41,047 nt of DNA. Origin: an uncultured Ruminococcus sp. (GTDB lineage: Bacteria; Bacillota; Clostridia; Oscillospirales; Acutalibacteraceae). Below the pieces are notes generated by a model. That model made no database searches and was not told where the DNA came from. It was given only the letters and a program-made list of their open reading frames with translations. Positions 14,674 to 23,822 of the stretch are shown in pieces. The stretch is from NCBI GenBank assembly GCA_902794395.1, contig CADBHB010000013.1:1-41047 (forward strand), in the 5' to 3' direction. The translations under genes and the position numbers were made by a program. Numbering within the stretch: position 1 is the stretch's first letter; every line of letters starts with the position of its first letter.

Positions 14674-15981
14674 TCAACCCTGCCTTAACATAATTTCGGA
14701 ATAAAAGGTTTTGCCGTCATAGCGGAAGTTGCAGTAGCCCCTGTTCTTGCCGACGATCGCTTTGACGGATTCCAGACCTATGCCGTGACCTTCACTTTTG
14801 GTGGAGGTGTATTTTTTGTTTTTTTCCTGCACTATCCCGCTGTAGGGATTGGAAACGGCGAGATATAGGTCGCCGTTCGGCTTGGTGTCGGCGACAAAGA
14901 GGATCTCCCGCTTTTCCGTTCCGGCTTCCTTGGCGGCGGCAACGGCGTTGTCGAGGATATTGCCCGCGACGGAGCACAGCTCATAGTCGGAGATAATGAT
15001 GCCCTGCGGGATGTTCAGCTTTGCGGTAAAGCCGATACCCGCGTGCTTTGATTCACGAGCGTAGTAGGCGGTGATGGCGTTGAGCGCGGTGTGCTCGCAG
15101 AATTTTGTCGGCGCGGCGTTCGCGTCAATTTTGGCGCCGTAATCATCCAGCAGCCTTTGCAGCTGTTCGGTCTCGCCGTTAGCCGCGAGCGTCTGCGCGG
15201 TTTTCGCCATATAAATGAAATCGTGCCGCAGCCTTGCGGAGCTGTCCATATATTTTTTCAGATTCTCATACTGAGCCGCCTGCAAGCTGAGGATATGGGC
15301 GTTTTGTTCCGCCTCGGCTTTGTTGGCGACAGCGCGGGCGACAGTATACAGCATGACAAGAAGCACGGTGAAAAACAAGGTCAGCATGATTTCTACCATC
15401 ACATATTCCTGAAACACCCTGCCGACACGTACGTTTTCGTAGTTTTCGGGTATCATAAACAGATTGGCGGCAGTGATAATCACAGGAACAGCCCATACGA
15501 ACCGCCATACCATATCGATGTTGCCGTTATCGAAAAGCCAGGTCAGCTTTTTGAGGAATATGATCTCGACGATCATAAACGACAGTGAAACGCCCCATTT
15601 TACCGCAAGCGAGATCCATTCGTCATTCGGATCATCGGACATCGCTTCAACAAAATGCGTAGCAAGGCCGCCGAACGAAAATATCGCGGTAGCCGAGATG
15701 AAAAGATACCACAGCTTTGACTTATTTACGTCGAACATCAGCAGATAAGCGATAAAGAAAAGCACCATGACCGCAAACAGAATAATATTAGCGTCTGCCT
15801 TTGTCGTGTATCTGATGAATGCCATAAGTATAGCGGCAAGTGTCGTAGCGGCTGATACGATGACGACCGTGGGATTTTTTTTGATCTTGCTGTGTCCCAA
15901 GACCGGAAGGACGCACATGAACGCCGCCGGAAGAATGATCAGATAATCCATAAAGTATAGCAGCAGTCTTGATATATCCAT
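14674..15981 (-). CDS. AgrC-like (HPK10/GHKL) sensor histidine kinase
   Basis: This 435-aa membrane sensor has about six or seven hydrophobic segments in residues 1-215, then a cytoplasmic helix and kinase core. The phospho-acceptor lies in RLRHDF (H253), the atypical H-box of AgrC-type kinases. A GHKL ATPase domain follows, with the N-box NILDNAVAAA (~340) and the G-box GHGIGLESVKAIV (~398-410). ATG 15981 was chosen because GGAGAA precedes it and it starts one base after the response regulator stop. A longer frame to 16038 would overlap the regulator. Such sensors often detect peptides or membrane signals, but no signal-peptide gene of the AgrD type was seen next to it. Confidence 0.92.
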   Translation of the reverse strand: MDISRLLLYFMDYLIILPAAFMCVLPVLGHSKIKKNPTVVIVSAATTLAAILMAFIRYTTKADANIILFAVMVLFFIAYLLMFDVNKSKLWYLFISATAIFSFGGLATHFVEAMSDDPNDEWISLAVKWGVSLSFMIVEIIFLKKLTWLFDNGNIDMVWRFVWAVPVIITAANLFMIPENYENVRVGRVFQEYVMVEIMLTLFFTVLLVMLYTVARAVANKAEAEQNAHILSLQAAQYENLKKYMDSSARLRHDFIYMAKTAQTLAANGETEQLQRLLDDYGAKIDANAAPTKFCEHTALNAITAYYARESKHAGIGFTAKLNIPQGIIISDYELCSVAGNILDNAVAAAKEAGTEKREILFVADTKPNGDLYLAVSNPYSGIVQEKNKKYTSTKSEGHGIGLESVKAIVGKNRGYCNFRYDGKTFYSEIMLRQG

Positions 15982-15982
15982 T

Positions 15983-16690
15983 TTATTCTCCTTCCGAAAG
16001 TAATTTGCTGAACTGCCTGTCCAAAAACGCCTGCTCAACCTCTTTTATCCTGCGGCGGCTTACAGGCACGCGGTCGCCGCTCAGCATAACGCAGTCAAGC
16101 CCGCCGATGTGAGAGGTGTTGTCAAAATTGACCGCCGCGCCGCGGCTGACGACAGCGAAGGACGGGTATCGTACAAGCTGTTCGCTCAGCACGGAAAAGG
16201 GGACACGCTCTCTGCTGACGCCGTGCTTTGTATGTATCTCACAGTAGTTGGAATCGGAATAGATATATAGTATATCCGAAAGCAGGAATTTGTCGCCCGC
16301 TATCTCAAGCACCTCTCCGTGTTTGCCCAGCGCGCGGCGCGCTTCGTTAAGCACCTCAAACACACGCTGCGGCGAGTAGGGCTTCATAACGTAATCAAAG
16401 GCGTGGCAAGGGAAAGCCTGCGCCATGAATTCGGGGCTGGAAGTAATGAAGATAAGCAGCGTATCCATGCTGCTCTCCCGCAGAAGTCGGGCGGTCTCGA
16501 TGCCGTTTTTCCCGTCCATGATGATGTCCATCAATACTATCTCATACCGCTTTTTGTTCAGCGCTTCGGCAAACGCCTCGCCGCTGTCAAAGGCCTCGGT
16601 CGTAACCGTTTCATCCTGCGCCCAAGTGCGTATCAACGCCGATAAGCGTTCCTGTTCTGTTTTGCTGTCGTCAACGATCGCGATCCTCAT
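15983..16690 (-). CDS. LytTR-family response regulator
   Basis: This 235-aa regulator has an N-terminal receiver domain with the acidic pair D7-D8, the phospho-acceptor D55 in LMDIIMDG and the conserved K103 in VMKPYS. Residues ~125-228 form a LytTR DNA-binding domain, with SDSNYCEIHT and the FAVVSRGAAVNFDN region typical of AgrA/LytR proteins. It is the first gene of an operon with the kinase and the antiporter. ATG 16690 fits the receiver start MRIAIVDD, and the longer frame adds an unrelated hydrophobic piece. A LytTR-type direct repeat lies just upstream, so autoregulation is likely, and an almost identical site precedes the CLC channel gene. Confidence 0.93.
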   Translation of the reverse strand: MRIAIVDDSKTEQERLSALIRTWAQDETVTTEAFDSGEAFAEALNKKRYEIVLMDIIMDGKNGIETARLLRESSMDTLLIFITSSPEFMAQAFPCHAFDYVMKPYSPQRVFEVLNEARRALGKHGEVLEIAGDKFLLSDILYIYSDSNYCEIHTKHGVSRERVPFSVLSEQLVRYPSFAVVSRGAAVNFDNTSHIGGLDCVMLSGDRVPVSRRRIKEVEQAFLDRQFSKLLSEGE

Positions 16691-16718
16691 AAGCACACTC
16701 CGATAAATTTCTGACTCT

Positions 16719-16747
16719 ATTATAGCGCAAAAGAACCAAAAATTAAA
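16719..16747 (-). promoter_or_regulatory. Promoter of the response regulator operon
   Basis: On the minus strand, TATAAT (16724-16719) is preceded at 17 bp by a weak -35, TTTAAT (16747-16742). The LytTR repeat begins one base further upstream, as expected for an activator-dependent promoter. Confidence 0.6.
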
Positions 16748-16748
16748 T

Positions 16749-16780
16749 ACCATTCGTCCCTAAAATTGACCGTTTGTCCC
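16749..16780. promoter_or_regulatory. LytTR-type direct-repeat operator, site 1
   Basis: ACCATTCGTCCC (16749-16760) and ACCGTTTGTCCC (16769-16780) are direct repeats with a 20-bp start-to-start distance, about two helical turns. LytTR regulators such as AgrA and ComE bind repeats of this kind. The site lies between two divergent promoters: 1 bp from the weak -35 of the regulator operon and 7 bp from the -35 of the surface operon. Confidence 0.75.
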
Positions 16781-16787
16781 ACCCTAC

Positions 16788-16816
16788 TTGAAAAAATTTG
16801 TGTTTTTGGGTATAAA
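16788..16816 (+). promoter_or_regulatory. Promoter of the dockerin surface operon
   Basis: TTGAAA (16788-16793) and TATAAA (16811-16816) are 17 bp apart, 7 bp downstream of the LytTR repeat. An AAAGGAG ribosome binding site and ATG 16851 follow. Confidence 0.75.
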
Positions 16817-16850
16817 TAGAATGGATAATCATAAACAAAGGAGTGTTATT

Positions 16851-19800
16851 ATGGTCAAACGAATATCCAAAAGACTGTGCGCGGTGCTTTTGTCGCTGTG
16901 CGTTATCGTTTCCATGGTGACTGTCGGCGTGGTTTCCGGCTCTGCCGCCGAAACGGACAGCGCGGCAGTCGGCAACGCCATCGCGGAACAGGCTGTGGAA
17001 CAGATGATCGACGACGGTTTGCGCGCGATCTGCATGGGCATGGATGCCGTGGGCGAGGCTACCGGCAACGGCGACGTGCAGAAGGTCTTTTCCGTAATAG
17101 AGGAATGGGCTTTTATGAGCACCGAGGAGATCGCGATAGAGGAGCTAAAGGAGTTGTGCGAGGAGATCCTCAACGAGATCAACGAGCTTGAAACTCAGAT
17201 TGCCTCCGACGATGCCTACATCACCTCCATGCTAGCAGATAAGAATCTCTCCGACGCCAAGACAAATCTGAACAACGCGTGGCAGTCGGACGTTAAGAAC
17301 TATCTCACGGATTCAGGCGTTGTCAATACGCTTTCCGCATACAAATATTATCTCAACGACGCGGTCAACGGCGCGTCCGAGGACGTGCTGCGCGAAGACC
17401 TTAACTACCTGATAAAGCAGTACGCGCTTATGTCCTCCTCATCGATCGACACAAGCAGCTACTCGGTTGAAAACCTCAAAAAAGTGATGTTTGAAACCAA
17501 CGACATCAACAAAAGCTTCATCACGCTGATTTCAAATCTCGCGGCGGCGCTCAGCCCGCACGGCACGGCTAACACGACCTGCGCTGAGTACGCGGCGCAG
17601 GTGGCGTATATGGCTTACCCGTTCAGCCATCAGCAGTATGCGTATGTCCATGAGATCATGGAGGAGCAGCTAATGACTATCATGCTGGTCGAGATGGCGT
17701 ACAACGAATACCTCTATCAGCAGGGCAAATATCTCAGCGAGACCTATCACGACGAGGACAAACCCGACGGCTGGTACGCGGGCTACCTCGGCTATCAGCA
17801 GGATTTTTACGATGAGATGAACCGCGGTTCCGACTGCGTCAACTCAAGGATCGAAAGAATGCTCAGCGCAAAAATGAACGCCGACGGCAACGGTTTTGTC
17901 ATGCTGTCCCTTTCCGACTACATGAAGCCCGAGGACGCCGTGACCACCACGCTGCGCATCAACGGCTACACAAGTTCCGTAGACGTGCTGCGCGACTGGG
18001 CTGACAAGTGCGACGGCGATTACGATTATAAGCTGGACGCTACTAACGAAGACGGCACCCATATTTCGCATGCAAAATACATCGGTCAGAATGTCAAATT
18101 CAAAAAGGTTATGACCCATTCGGCCGAGGGCAGCAAGGTCTATTATATCCTCGACCCCGAACAGTTCGACAGCAGTGAGGCGCTGTATGTCAAGAACCTC
18201 GACCACAAAATCGTGTTTCACGGCTTGGGCAGCGACACCCACACGGAGTCCTGCGACTATCTGAACCTTTGCCGCGAGATGACCGACGGCGCGAACACCT
18301 TTATCGGCATCACCGACGAAAACTGCACGGGCTTCAGCGAGCTGCTGACCACAAACTACTTCTCTATCCGAGATTCCAAAATTGAAAACTACCTTAGCGG
18401 TTCGGGTAAATACCTTCCCGACGCGCAGACCAATCCCAACAGCAGCGGCGGTGCTCCGCACAACTATGTACTTTCCTCAAACTACAGCTTAGAGTACAAT
18501 ATGTTCGACACCAATTACGCCAAGATCAAGCTTTTGGACTGCGAACGCCAGTTCCCGGACTGCAAGCCGGTCGCGGACTATGAGATGGATATGAAGCACG
18601 GTCAAAACTCTACCGACGAGTGCTACACCGTATTCCTGTGCAACAAGAGCAACGTGTTCTCGCAAATAGCGCACGCCGAGGTCTCCGACCCCGCCGCAGG
18701 CGATATAAAGATCACCGACGACGACGTGCATTTCTACGGCAACGGCGAGAGCACCATGGTCGCTGCGGGCAAGGAGATCACGGTCAAAATGAAGTCAAGC
18801 GGCGGCAAAATGACCGCGCTGAAAATGATCCGCAACGCCGACTCGGTTTCCGGCACGGCACAGAACACAGAGGAGCTGCTGCTTGATGAGTCGCAGCTTG
18901 CAGGCTTCACTCCCGACGCGGATGGTTATATCACGGCGCATTTTACCATGCCGTATTCCGACGTGACCTACCGCCTGGAGGTCGACGGCACCTTTGCTCA
19001 TGCCACTATCTCATCCAATGAAGGCGGCACTGCGACATTTAAGGACGGCAGCACCGAGCAGTACTGCAAAATAGGCGAAAAGGCTGTCGTTTACGTTTCT
19101 CCCGACAGCGGCTATGCCCTGCACAGCATTTATTTGGAGGACAAAAACGGCAATATGCTTTCCGACCCCGTTACTATCGATCTCTCCGAAAAGAGAACAG
19201 ACGGCGAGGACGCCTACAGCTTCACCATGCCGTCTCAGAGCGTGACGGTCAAGGCGTATTTCACAACGGGCAACACGGTCAGCTTTGACACCGATGCTTT
19301 CAGGTTCGATGAAAACGGCGACAGGCTTATCTATCTTAGCTTCATCGACGACCCCGACGCGACCTCGCGCGTATTTGCGCCCGGATTCCCCGTCAGCTTC
19401 AAGGCGGTCTGTGACCCGAGCTATGCCGACAACCTCGCGGTGACCGCGCGCGGTGTTACAAGCGGTAAGCTATACGAGCTGAGAAATGAAAACGATGTAT
19501 ATTCCTTTGATTCGGAAACCGAGGATGTTATCGTCGGCATGTCCTACGAGCCGCACACCTATGTCAACGGCTTCTGCACCGAATGTGGGATGTACCAAAA
19601 GCCCGTTCTTGCCGATAACGGGTATTATCAGATAGAAAACGGCGGAAACCTGTTCTGGATCTCCGCGCTGACAAGGGACGATCACACCCACGCGGCATTT
19701 GATAGCCGTGATACCGCTCCTAAATTCGAGCTGGTCAACGACATCGACCTGGAAAGCAGACAGTGGGAGCCGATAGCGTCCTTTGTAACCGGAAATGAAT

Positions 19801-22277
19801 TCAAGGGCGTTTTTGAAGGAAACGGTCATACCATCAACAATTTCTACTTCCGCAAGGATGTAGTGCACACCCAAGACCCCACCATGTATTACGGACTGTT
19901 CCTTAGCTGTGAAGACGCGCAAATCAAAAACTTCACCATCAAGGGCAGGGCTGAACTTGTCTGCAACCTGCCGGACGGCGAGCACCTTGATGACGTCTAC
20001 GCGCTGCACTTTGCGACGGTAGCGGGCGGAATGTGCACCGGTACCCAAATAAGCGATGTTTTCAGTTATGTCGATATCACTGCCGAAAGCAACGTGCTCG
20101 CTTTAGAGATAATCGCCTCGGGCATTACCCATAACCAGTCTGTTGACGGAACAATCGAGCGCTGCGTCAACTTCGGCAATATCACCGGCGACATCCACGG
20201 CGCTGCGGGCATCGTCAATTCTTCGGCATATCCCGAAGCTAAGATCGAAAACTGCGCCAACATCGGTACAATAGTATCCACCAAGAAAAGTGTGAGCTCG
20301 GGAAGCTCGATCATTATTGGCGGCATCGTCCGTGTGGTGTGGAATTCCATTCTTTTCAACGACTGGTGCTCTCTTCATATCAACAACTGCTTCAACTACG
20401 GACAGCTCGGCAATATAAACGATGCTATCTCCGATACCTATGACGAACACACCTATATCAATAACTGCTACTATCTCGAAGGAAGCGCATACGACAGCAA
20501 AAGCAAAAGCACGTCTCACACCGCCGCGCAGTTCAAGTCAGGCGAAACGGGCTATTTGCTCAACAGCGGCGTGACCGACGGCACCCAGGCGTGGTATCAG
20601 AACATCGACAACGGCAAAACGCCCGACGATTATCCGCTGCCCGACAAAAGCCGCGGCACGATCTACTTCATCGAGAGCGAAAACCGTTACTCCAACTATC
20701 CCGACGGCAAAGCCCCCGAGCCCGAGATCAAAGAACACGGCATCCGCACCTATGACGAGCTGGTCGCCTTTGCCGACACCGTCAACAGCGGCAGAAACTC
20801 AGACAATGCCTATCTTGAAAACAACATCACGGTGCCCGACGGCGCGGTATGGACAGCGGGCATAGGCACCAAGAGCAAGCCCTTCAACGGCACCTTCGAC
20901 GGCAGGGGCTACTGCATCACCGGCCTGAGAGTGGACAACGCCGCAAACGGCGGTCTGTTTGACACGGTCGGCTCAAACGGCGTGGTCAAAGACCTGTCGG
21001 TGATCGACTGCGATTTCAAAACCGTCTCCGAAAACGCGGGCGGCATCGCGGCAGTCAACAACGGCACGATAGACCACTGCACAAGCGGAATCAACCTCAG
21101 CGGCAAAATCAAGATCAACGGCAAAGTCATCAACGACGTAGCCGCCTATAATTCCTACATTAAAGGAACCAACGCGGGCGGTATCGCTGCGGTCAACAAC
21201 GGTACTGTCACCGGCTGCCGCAACAGTGCGGTCGTTGAGGGAATATACGCCGGAGGTATCACGGCAGAAAACGAGGGCAGCATATACGGCAGCGCTAACA
21301 ACGGAATGGCAGGCTCTACCGAAAACACCGGCAAGGTCGCCGGAGGTATCGCGGGCACCAACAAGGGAAAGATAGCTTCCGGCTACGATTCCGGCAAGCC
21401 CGTCAGCAAAAACAAGTCCGCAAAGGGCATGATCGCCGGCTACAACCAATCTGACGATGTAAAGGACGTTTACTATACCAACGTGGACGGAAACACACCT
21501 GTCGGCGAAATGTCCACCAAAAAGCTTCCCGACGCTTCGGGTCTTGTTTCCACCGAAACTATGCAGAGCGCCGCCTTTATCAATACGCTCAACGGCGTGA
21601 CAGACGATTCAGTCACCTGGCTCAAGGCGCAGTACGGTTCGACCTCCTTCAATCAGGGCTATCCGATCATTCAGGGCAGATACCTCACGCAGCGCACACA
21701 GATGCTGAAAGACGGTATCACGGTCAGCAGCCTGATGCATAATGATCTGCGAATCACGCTCGAGCAGCTTGCCGCAGACAGCGAGGATTACAAGGCGCTT
21801 TCCGCAGATGGCAGCCTGATTTCCGCCTACAGCTTCGGCACTACCGACAAGAGCGGCAGCTTTGTGCCCTCCGAGCTGTGGGGCGCGGGCGGTTACAAGC
21901 TCAGTATTCCTACCAACGGTAAGTCCATTGTCCTGCTTGCGCAGAACACCGAGGGCGAAACGGTGACGATAGCACCCGAAAGCATCAGTGGCGGCAAAGC
22001 AGTATTTACAGTCGCGGAGGTCAACAGCTTCGCGGTCGCCGAGCGCCGGACAGTGCTCGTCGGCGATGTGGACCGTGACGGCAAGATCACCATTGAAGAC
22101 GCCACCCTCATCCAAAAATACGCGATAGAACTGCCTGTAAGCAACTTTGACGTAAACGCCGCCGACGTTAACGCAGACGGCAGGATCTCCATTCTGGACA
22201 CCACCTGTGTGCAGAAGTATGTTGCCGAGTACACCGAAGGCATCGGCGACGCCGGCAAAACACGGGTCCTGGCGTGA
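16851..22277 (+). CDS. Giant secreted GLUG-repeat protein with C-terminal dockerin
   Basis: This 1808-aa exported protein starts at ATG 16851, chosen for AAAGGAG and the signal peptide MVKRISKRLCAVLL to GSAAE. Residues ~35-330 are mostly helical with a Glu/Leu-rich coiled-coil-like stretch near 100-130. Bacterial-repeat beta modules lie at ~709-806, with FTMPYSDVTY and FTMPSQSVTV endings. A CTECG pair sits near 909. GLUG-type beta-solenoid turns begin at ~985 (FEGNGHTINNFYF) and recur at ~1345-1510, with NAGGIAAVNNGT occurring twice and AGGITAENEG. A complete type I dockerin ends the protein (~1736-1795: GDVDRDGKITIEDATLIQK, then ADVNADGRISILDTTCVQK). No catalytic motif was seen. It is probably a scaffold-attached adhesin or structural surface protein, the first gene of a four-gene operon. 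Confidence 0.88.
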   Translation: MVKRISKRLCAVLLSLCVIVSMVTVGVVSGSAAETDSAAVGNAIAEQAVEQMIDDGLRAICMGMDAVGEATGNGDVQKVFSVIEEWAFMSTEEIAIEELKELCEEILNEINELETQIASDDAYITSMLADKNLSDAKTNLNNAWQSDVKNYLTDSGVVNTLSAYKYYLNDAVNGASEDVLREDLNYLIKQYALMSSSSIDTSSYSVENLKKVMFETNDINKSFITLISNLAAALSPHGTANTTCAEYAAQVAYMAYPFSHQQYAYVHEIMEEQLMTIMLVEMAYNEYLYQQGKYLSETYHDEDKPDGWYAGYLGYQQDFYDEMNRGSDCVNSRIERMLSAKMNADGNGFVMLSLSDYMKPEDAVTTTLRINGYTSSVDVLRDWADKCDGDYDYKLDATNEDGTHISHAKYIGQNVKFKKVMTHSAEGSKVYYILDPEQFDSSEALYVKNLDHKIVFHGLGSDTHTESCDYLNLCREMTDGANTFIGITDENCTGFSELLTTNYFSIRDSKIENYLSGSGKYLPDAQTNPNSSGGAPHNYVLSSNYSLEYNMFDTNYAKIKLLDCERQFPDCKPVADYEMDMKHGQNSTDECYTVFLCNKSNVFSQIAHAEVSDPAAGDIKITDDDVHFYGNGESTMVAAGKEITVKMKSSGGKMTALKMIRNADSVSGTAQNTEELLLDESQLAGFTPDADGYITAHFTMPYSDVTYRLEVDGTFAHATISSNEGGTATFKDGSTEQYCKIGEKAVVYVSPDSGYALHSIYLEDKNGNMLSDPVTIDLSEKRTDGEDAYSFTMPSQSVTVKAYFTTGNTVSFDTDAFRFDENGDRLIYLSFIDDPDATSRVFAPGFPVSFKAVCDPSYADNLAVTARGVTSGKLYELRNENDVYSFDSETEDVIVGMSYEPHTYVNGFCTECGMYQKPVLADNGYYQIENGGNLFWISALTRDDHTHAAFDSRDTAPKFELVNDIDLESRQWEPIASFVTGNEFKGVFEGNGHTINNFYFRKDVVHTQDPTMYYGLFLSCEDAQIKNFTIKGRAELVCNLPDGEHLDDVYALHFATVAGGMCTGTQISDVFSYVDITAESNVLALEIIASGITHNQSVDGTIERCVNFGNITGDIHGAAGIVNSSAYPEAKIENCANIGTIVSTKKSVSSGSSIIIGGIVRVVWNSILFNDWCSLHINNCFNYGQLGNINDAISDTYDEHTYINNCYYLEGSAYDSKSKSTSHTAAQFKSGETGYLLNSGVTDGTQAWYQNIDNGKTPDDYPLPDKSRGTIYFIESENRYSNYPDGKAPEPEIKEHGIRTYDELVAFADTVNSGRNSDNAYLENNITVPDGAVWTAGIGTKSKPFNGTFDGRGYCITGLRVDNAANGGLFDTVGSNGVVKDLSVIDCDFKTVSENAGGIAAVNNGTIDHCTSGINLSGKIKINGKVINDVAAYNSYIKGTNAGGIAAVNNGTVTGCRNSAVVEGIYAGGITAENEGSIYGSANNGMAGSTENTGKVAGGIAGTNKGKIASGYDSGKPVSKNKSAKGMIAGYNQSDDVKDVYYTNVDGNTPVGEMSTKKLPDASGLVSTETMQSAAFINTLNGVTDDSVTWLKAQYGSTSFNQGYPIIQGRYLTQRTQMLKDGITVSSLMHNDLRITLEQLAADSEDYKALSADGSLISAYSFGTTDKSGSFVPSELWGAGGYKLSIPTNGKSIVLLAQNTEGETVTIAPESISGGKAVFTVAEVNSFAVAERRTVLVGDVDRDGKITIEDATLIQKYAIELPVSNFDVNAADVNADGRISILDTTCVQKYVAEYTEGIGDAGKTRVLA

Positions 22278-22295
22278 TAAAGGAGGCAGCGCTTT

Positions 22296-22802
22296 TTGAA
22301 AAAACCTAATAAACGGAAGAAAACGCTTATCATCGTTGTCGCGGCGCTCGTGCTGATCGCCGCGGCGACTGTGGGCATCCTTCTGTTCCGCGATAAACCC
22401 AAGCCGAAGAAAACGTCCGATTCCCAGGGCGTCGTCGGCGTAGTAACGGACGACTGGGATACGGGTATCGACGAAAAGGACAAGCCGAAGCAAAGCGGCA
22501 CGCAGATACCGGGATATTCCTCCGCGCAAATGAAAGCCGGGGACACTACCCTGAAAATCAATATCGGCAATCCAAAGGAAAACAAGGTGGGCATGTTTGC
22601 CACGGTAAAGCTCGACGACGGCACCGTGCTATATGAATCACCGCTGTTAAAGCCCGGACAGGGCATTACGGAGATACCCCTTAGCAAAACGCTCGAAAAG
22701 GGCACCTACAACGCTTTCGTCGAGTATAAGTGCGTTATGCTCAACGAAAAAAACACGCCGCTCAACGCGGCAGAATCAGGCTTTAAGCTCATTGTTGAAT
22801 GA
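22296..22802 (+). CDS. Membrane-anchored extracellular protein, unrecognised
   Basis: This 168-aa protein starts at TTG 22296 behind AAAGGAGG, 18 bp after the dockerin gene. A Lys-rich N-terminus (KKPNKRKK) and one hydrophobic segment (~10-29) suggest a type II anchored protein with the rest outside. Residues ~30-75 are a polar, low-complexity linker. Residues ~78-168 look beta-rich (KINIGNPKENKVGMFATVKL, then KGTYNAFVEYKCVML). The part has some resemblance to small extracellular modules that carry a ligand-binding beta-sandwich, but no family was recognised. Its operon position suggests it supports export, anchoring or assembly of the neighbouring surface proteins. Confidence 0.75.
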   Translation: MKKPNKRKKTLIIVVAALVLIAAATVGILLFRDKPKPKKTSDSQGVVGVVTDDWDTGIDEKDKPKQSGTQIPGYSSAQMKAGDTTLKINIGNPKENKVGMFATVKLDDGTVLYESPLLKPGQGITEIPLSKTLEKGTYNAFVEYKCVMLNEKNTPLNAAESGFKLIVE

Positions 22803-22835
22803 GTTAAGCATAAAAAATCGAAAGGATGAAATCTA

Positions 22836-23453
22836 ATGAAAACAAGAAAAATCTTATCCATCGCACTGGCGGCTATAATGGCTGCCGCGTCTGTAGTATC
22901 CGTTTCGGCGGCTCAGCTGACCGAAACCGATCCCAGCGGTCAAACAGAAGTCAAGGCTCGCATCGACGGCGCGGTCCCCGGAGACGTCAGCTACATCATC
23001 ACCATCCCCGACATGGTCGATTTCGGAACGCTCGCCATCCCCGAAAACGACACTGATACGCACGACAAGGACGTCACCTATGATGTCACGCTCACAAAGC
23101 TGGAAAGTCTTGATCCCACGGAAAAGGTCATCAATGTGTATGTCAAGGATCAGAACGCTAAGGTAGGCGACAACGAGCAGTTCTATATTGCTAACAAGTC
23201 AAACGCCGATATAAAATTCTCCTATGACGTTTACAGCGCAACCGGCGAAAGCATCAACCTGTCAACCAATCTCAACAACAGGAACATGACTACCAACGGT
23301 TTCTTCCTCACCGGATTCTCCGAGCAGGGACAGAGCCTGACCGGTACGCTCCGTTTTAATCTCAATCAGCTCTACGGTCAAAGCCTTGCCGAGATCGCCG
23401 GCGAGTACAGCGGCTACATGGTGTTCTTCAGCGCGATCGAAAACATACAGTAA
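22836..23453 (+). CDS. Secreted beta-rich protein, WxL- or pilin-like
   Basis: This 205-aa exported protein has ATG 22836 behind AAAGGATG. A signal peptide covers ~1-25 (ending VSVSAAQ). The mature part has a Thr/Asn-rich beta pattern. It begins GQTEVKARIDGAVPGDVSYI, followed by ITIPDMVDFGTL, a layout seen in secreted WxL-like and fimbrial beta-sandwich proteins. The two Trp-x-Leu motifs of true WxL domains are missing, so the family call is loose. There are no cysteines, no sorting motif and no dockerin. It shares a TEV-x-ARI element with the next gene product, which suggests partners in one assembly. A non-enzymatic cell-surface role is inferred. Confidence 0.7.
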   Translation: MKTRKILSIALAAIMAAASVVSVSAAQLTETDPSGQTEVKARIDGAVPGDVSYIITIPDMVDFGTLAIPENDTDTHDKDVTYDVTLTKLESLDPTEKVINVYVKDQNAKVGDNEQFYIANKSNADIKFSYDVYSATGESINLSTNLNNRNMTTNGFFLTGFSEQGQSLTGTLRFNLNQLYGQSLAEIAGEYSGYMVFFSAIENIQ

Positions 23454-23472
23454 TCGCTGATCAGGCGACAGT

Positions 23473-23781
23473 ATGAAAAATTACATATCAAAGGGCTTGT
23501 GTTTCTTTTTCATCTTGATCGGCCTGTTCTTTTTACCGCTTTCCTCCGTAGCTTTCGCGCAGAGCGGACACGGCGGCAGCACCGAGGTAATTGCCCGTAT
23601 CGAGCCGGAATCAACGGCTCCTACAGAAGAAACTCAGCCCTTACCGACCCAGCCGGAACCGTCCGATACCCGACCTATCCAAACGGGAGAGGCGGTAATG
23701 TGGCTTGCATTCATTATCCTGCTGGTTACCGGAACGTTTTTGACGGTCGTTTATCTGACCGGAACAAAAAAAGAAAAATAA
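23473..23781 (+). CDS. Small surface protein with C-terminal membrane anchor
   Basis: This 102-aa protein has a signal peptide (~1-30, ending AFAQ), a short segment STEVIARIEPE (36-46), a Pro/Thr/Glu-rich linker (47-67), and at 68-72 PIQTG followed by a hydrophobic stretch (~74-96) and a KKEK tail. This order is that of sortase-anchored proteins. The motif departs from LPXTG at its first two positions, so it may be a variant sorting signal or simply a membrane anchor. No sortase gene lies in the window. The ribosome binding site is weak, and the gene begins 19 bp after the previous one. It is the last gene of the operon. Confidence 0.72.
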   Translation: MKNYISKGLCFFFILIGLFFLPLSSVAFAQSGHGGSTEVIARIEPESTAPTEETQPLPTQPEPSDTRPIQTGEAVMWLAFIILLVTGTFLTVVYLTGTKKEK

Positions 23782-23782
23782 T

Positions 23783-23822
23783 GATCGCCCTGTCGGCTCA
23801 TGTCCGGCAGGGCGATCGGTTT
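23783..23822 (+). terminator. Terminator of the dockerin surface operon
   Basis: GATCGCCCTGTCGG pairs with CCGGCAGGGCGATC (one G-T) around a 7-nt loop. It is followed by GGTTTATT, a weak T tract, and probably also ends the convergent CLC gene. Confidence 0.75.

Noticed and set aside
22836-23453. Secreted beta-rich protein considered as a true WxL-domain protein
   Set aside because: The defining Trp-x-Leu motifs are absent, so I kept only a loose likeness.
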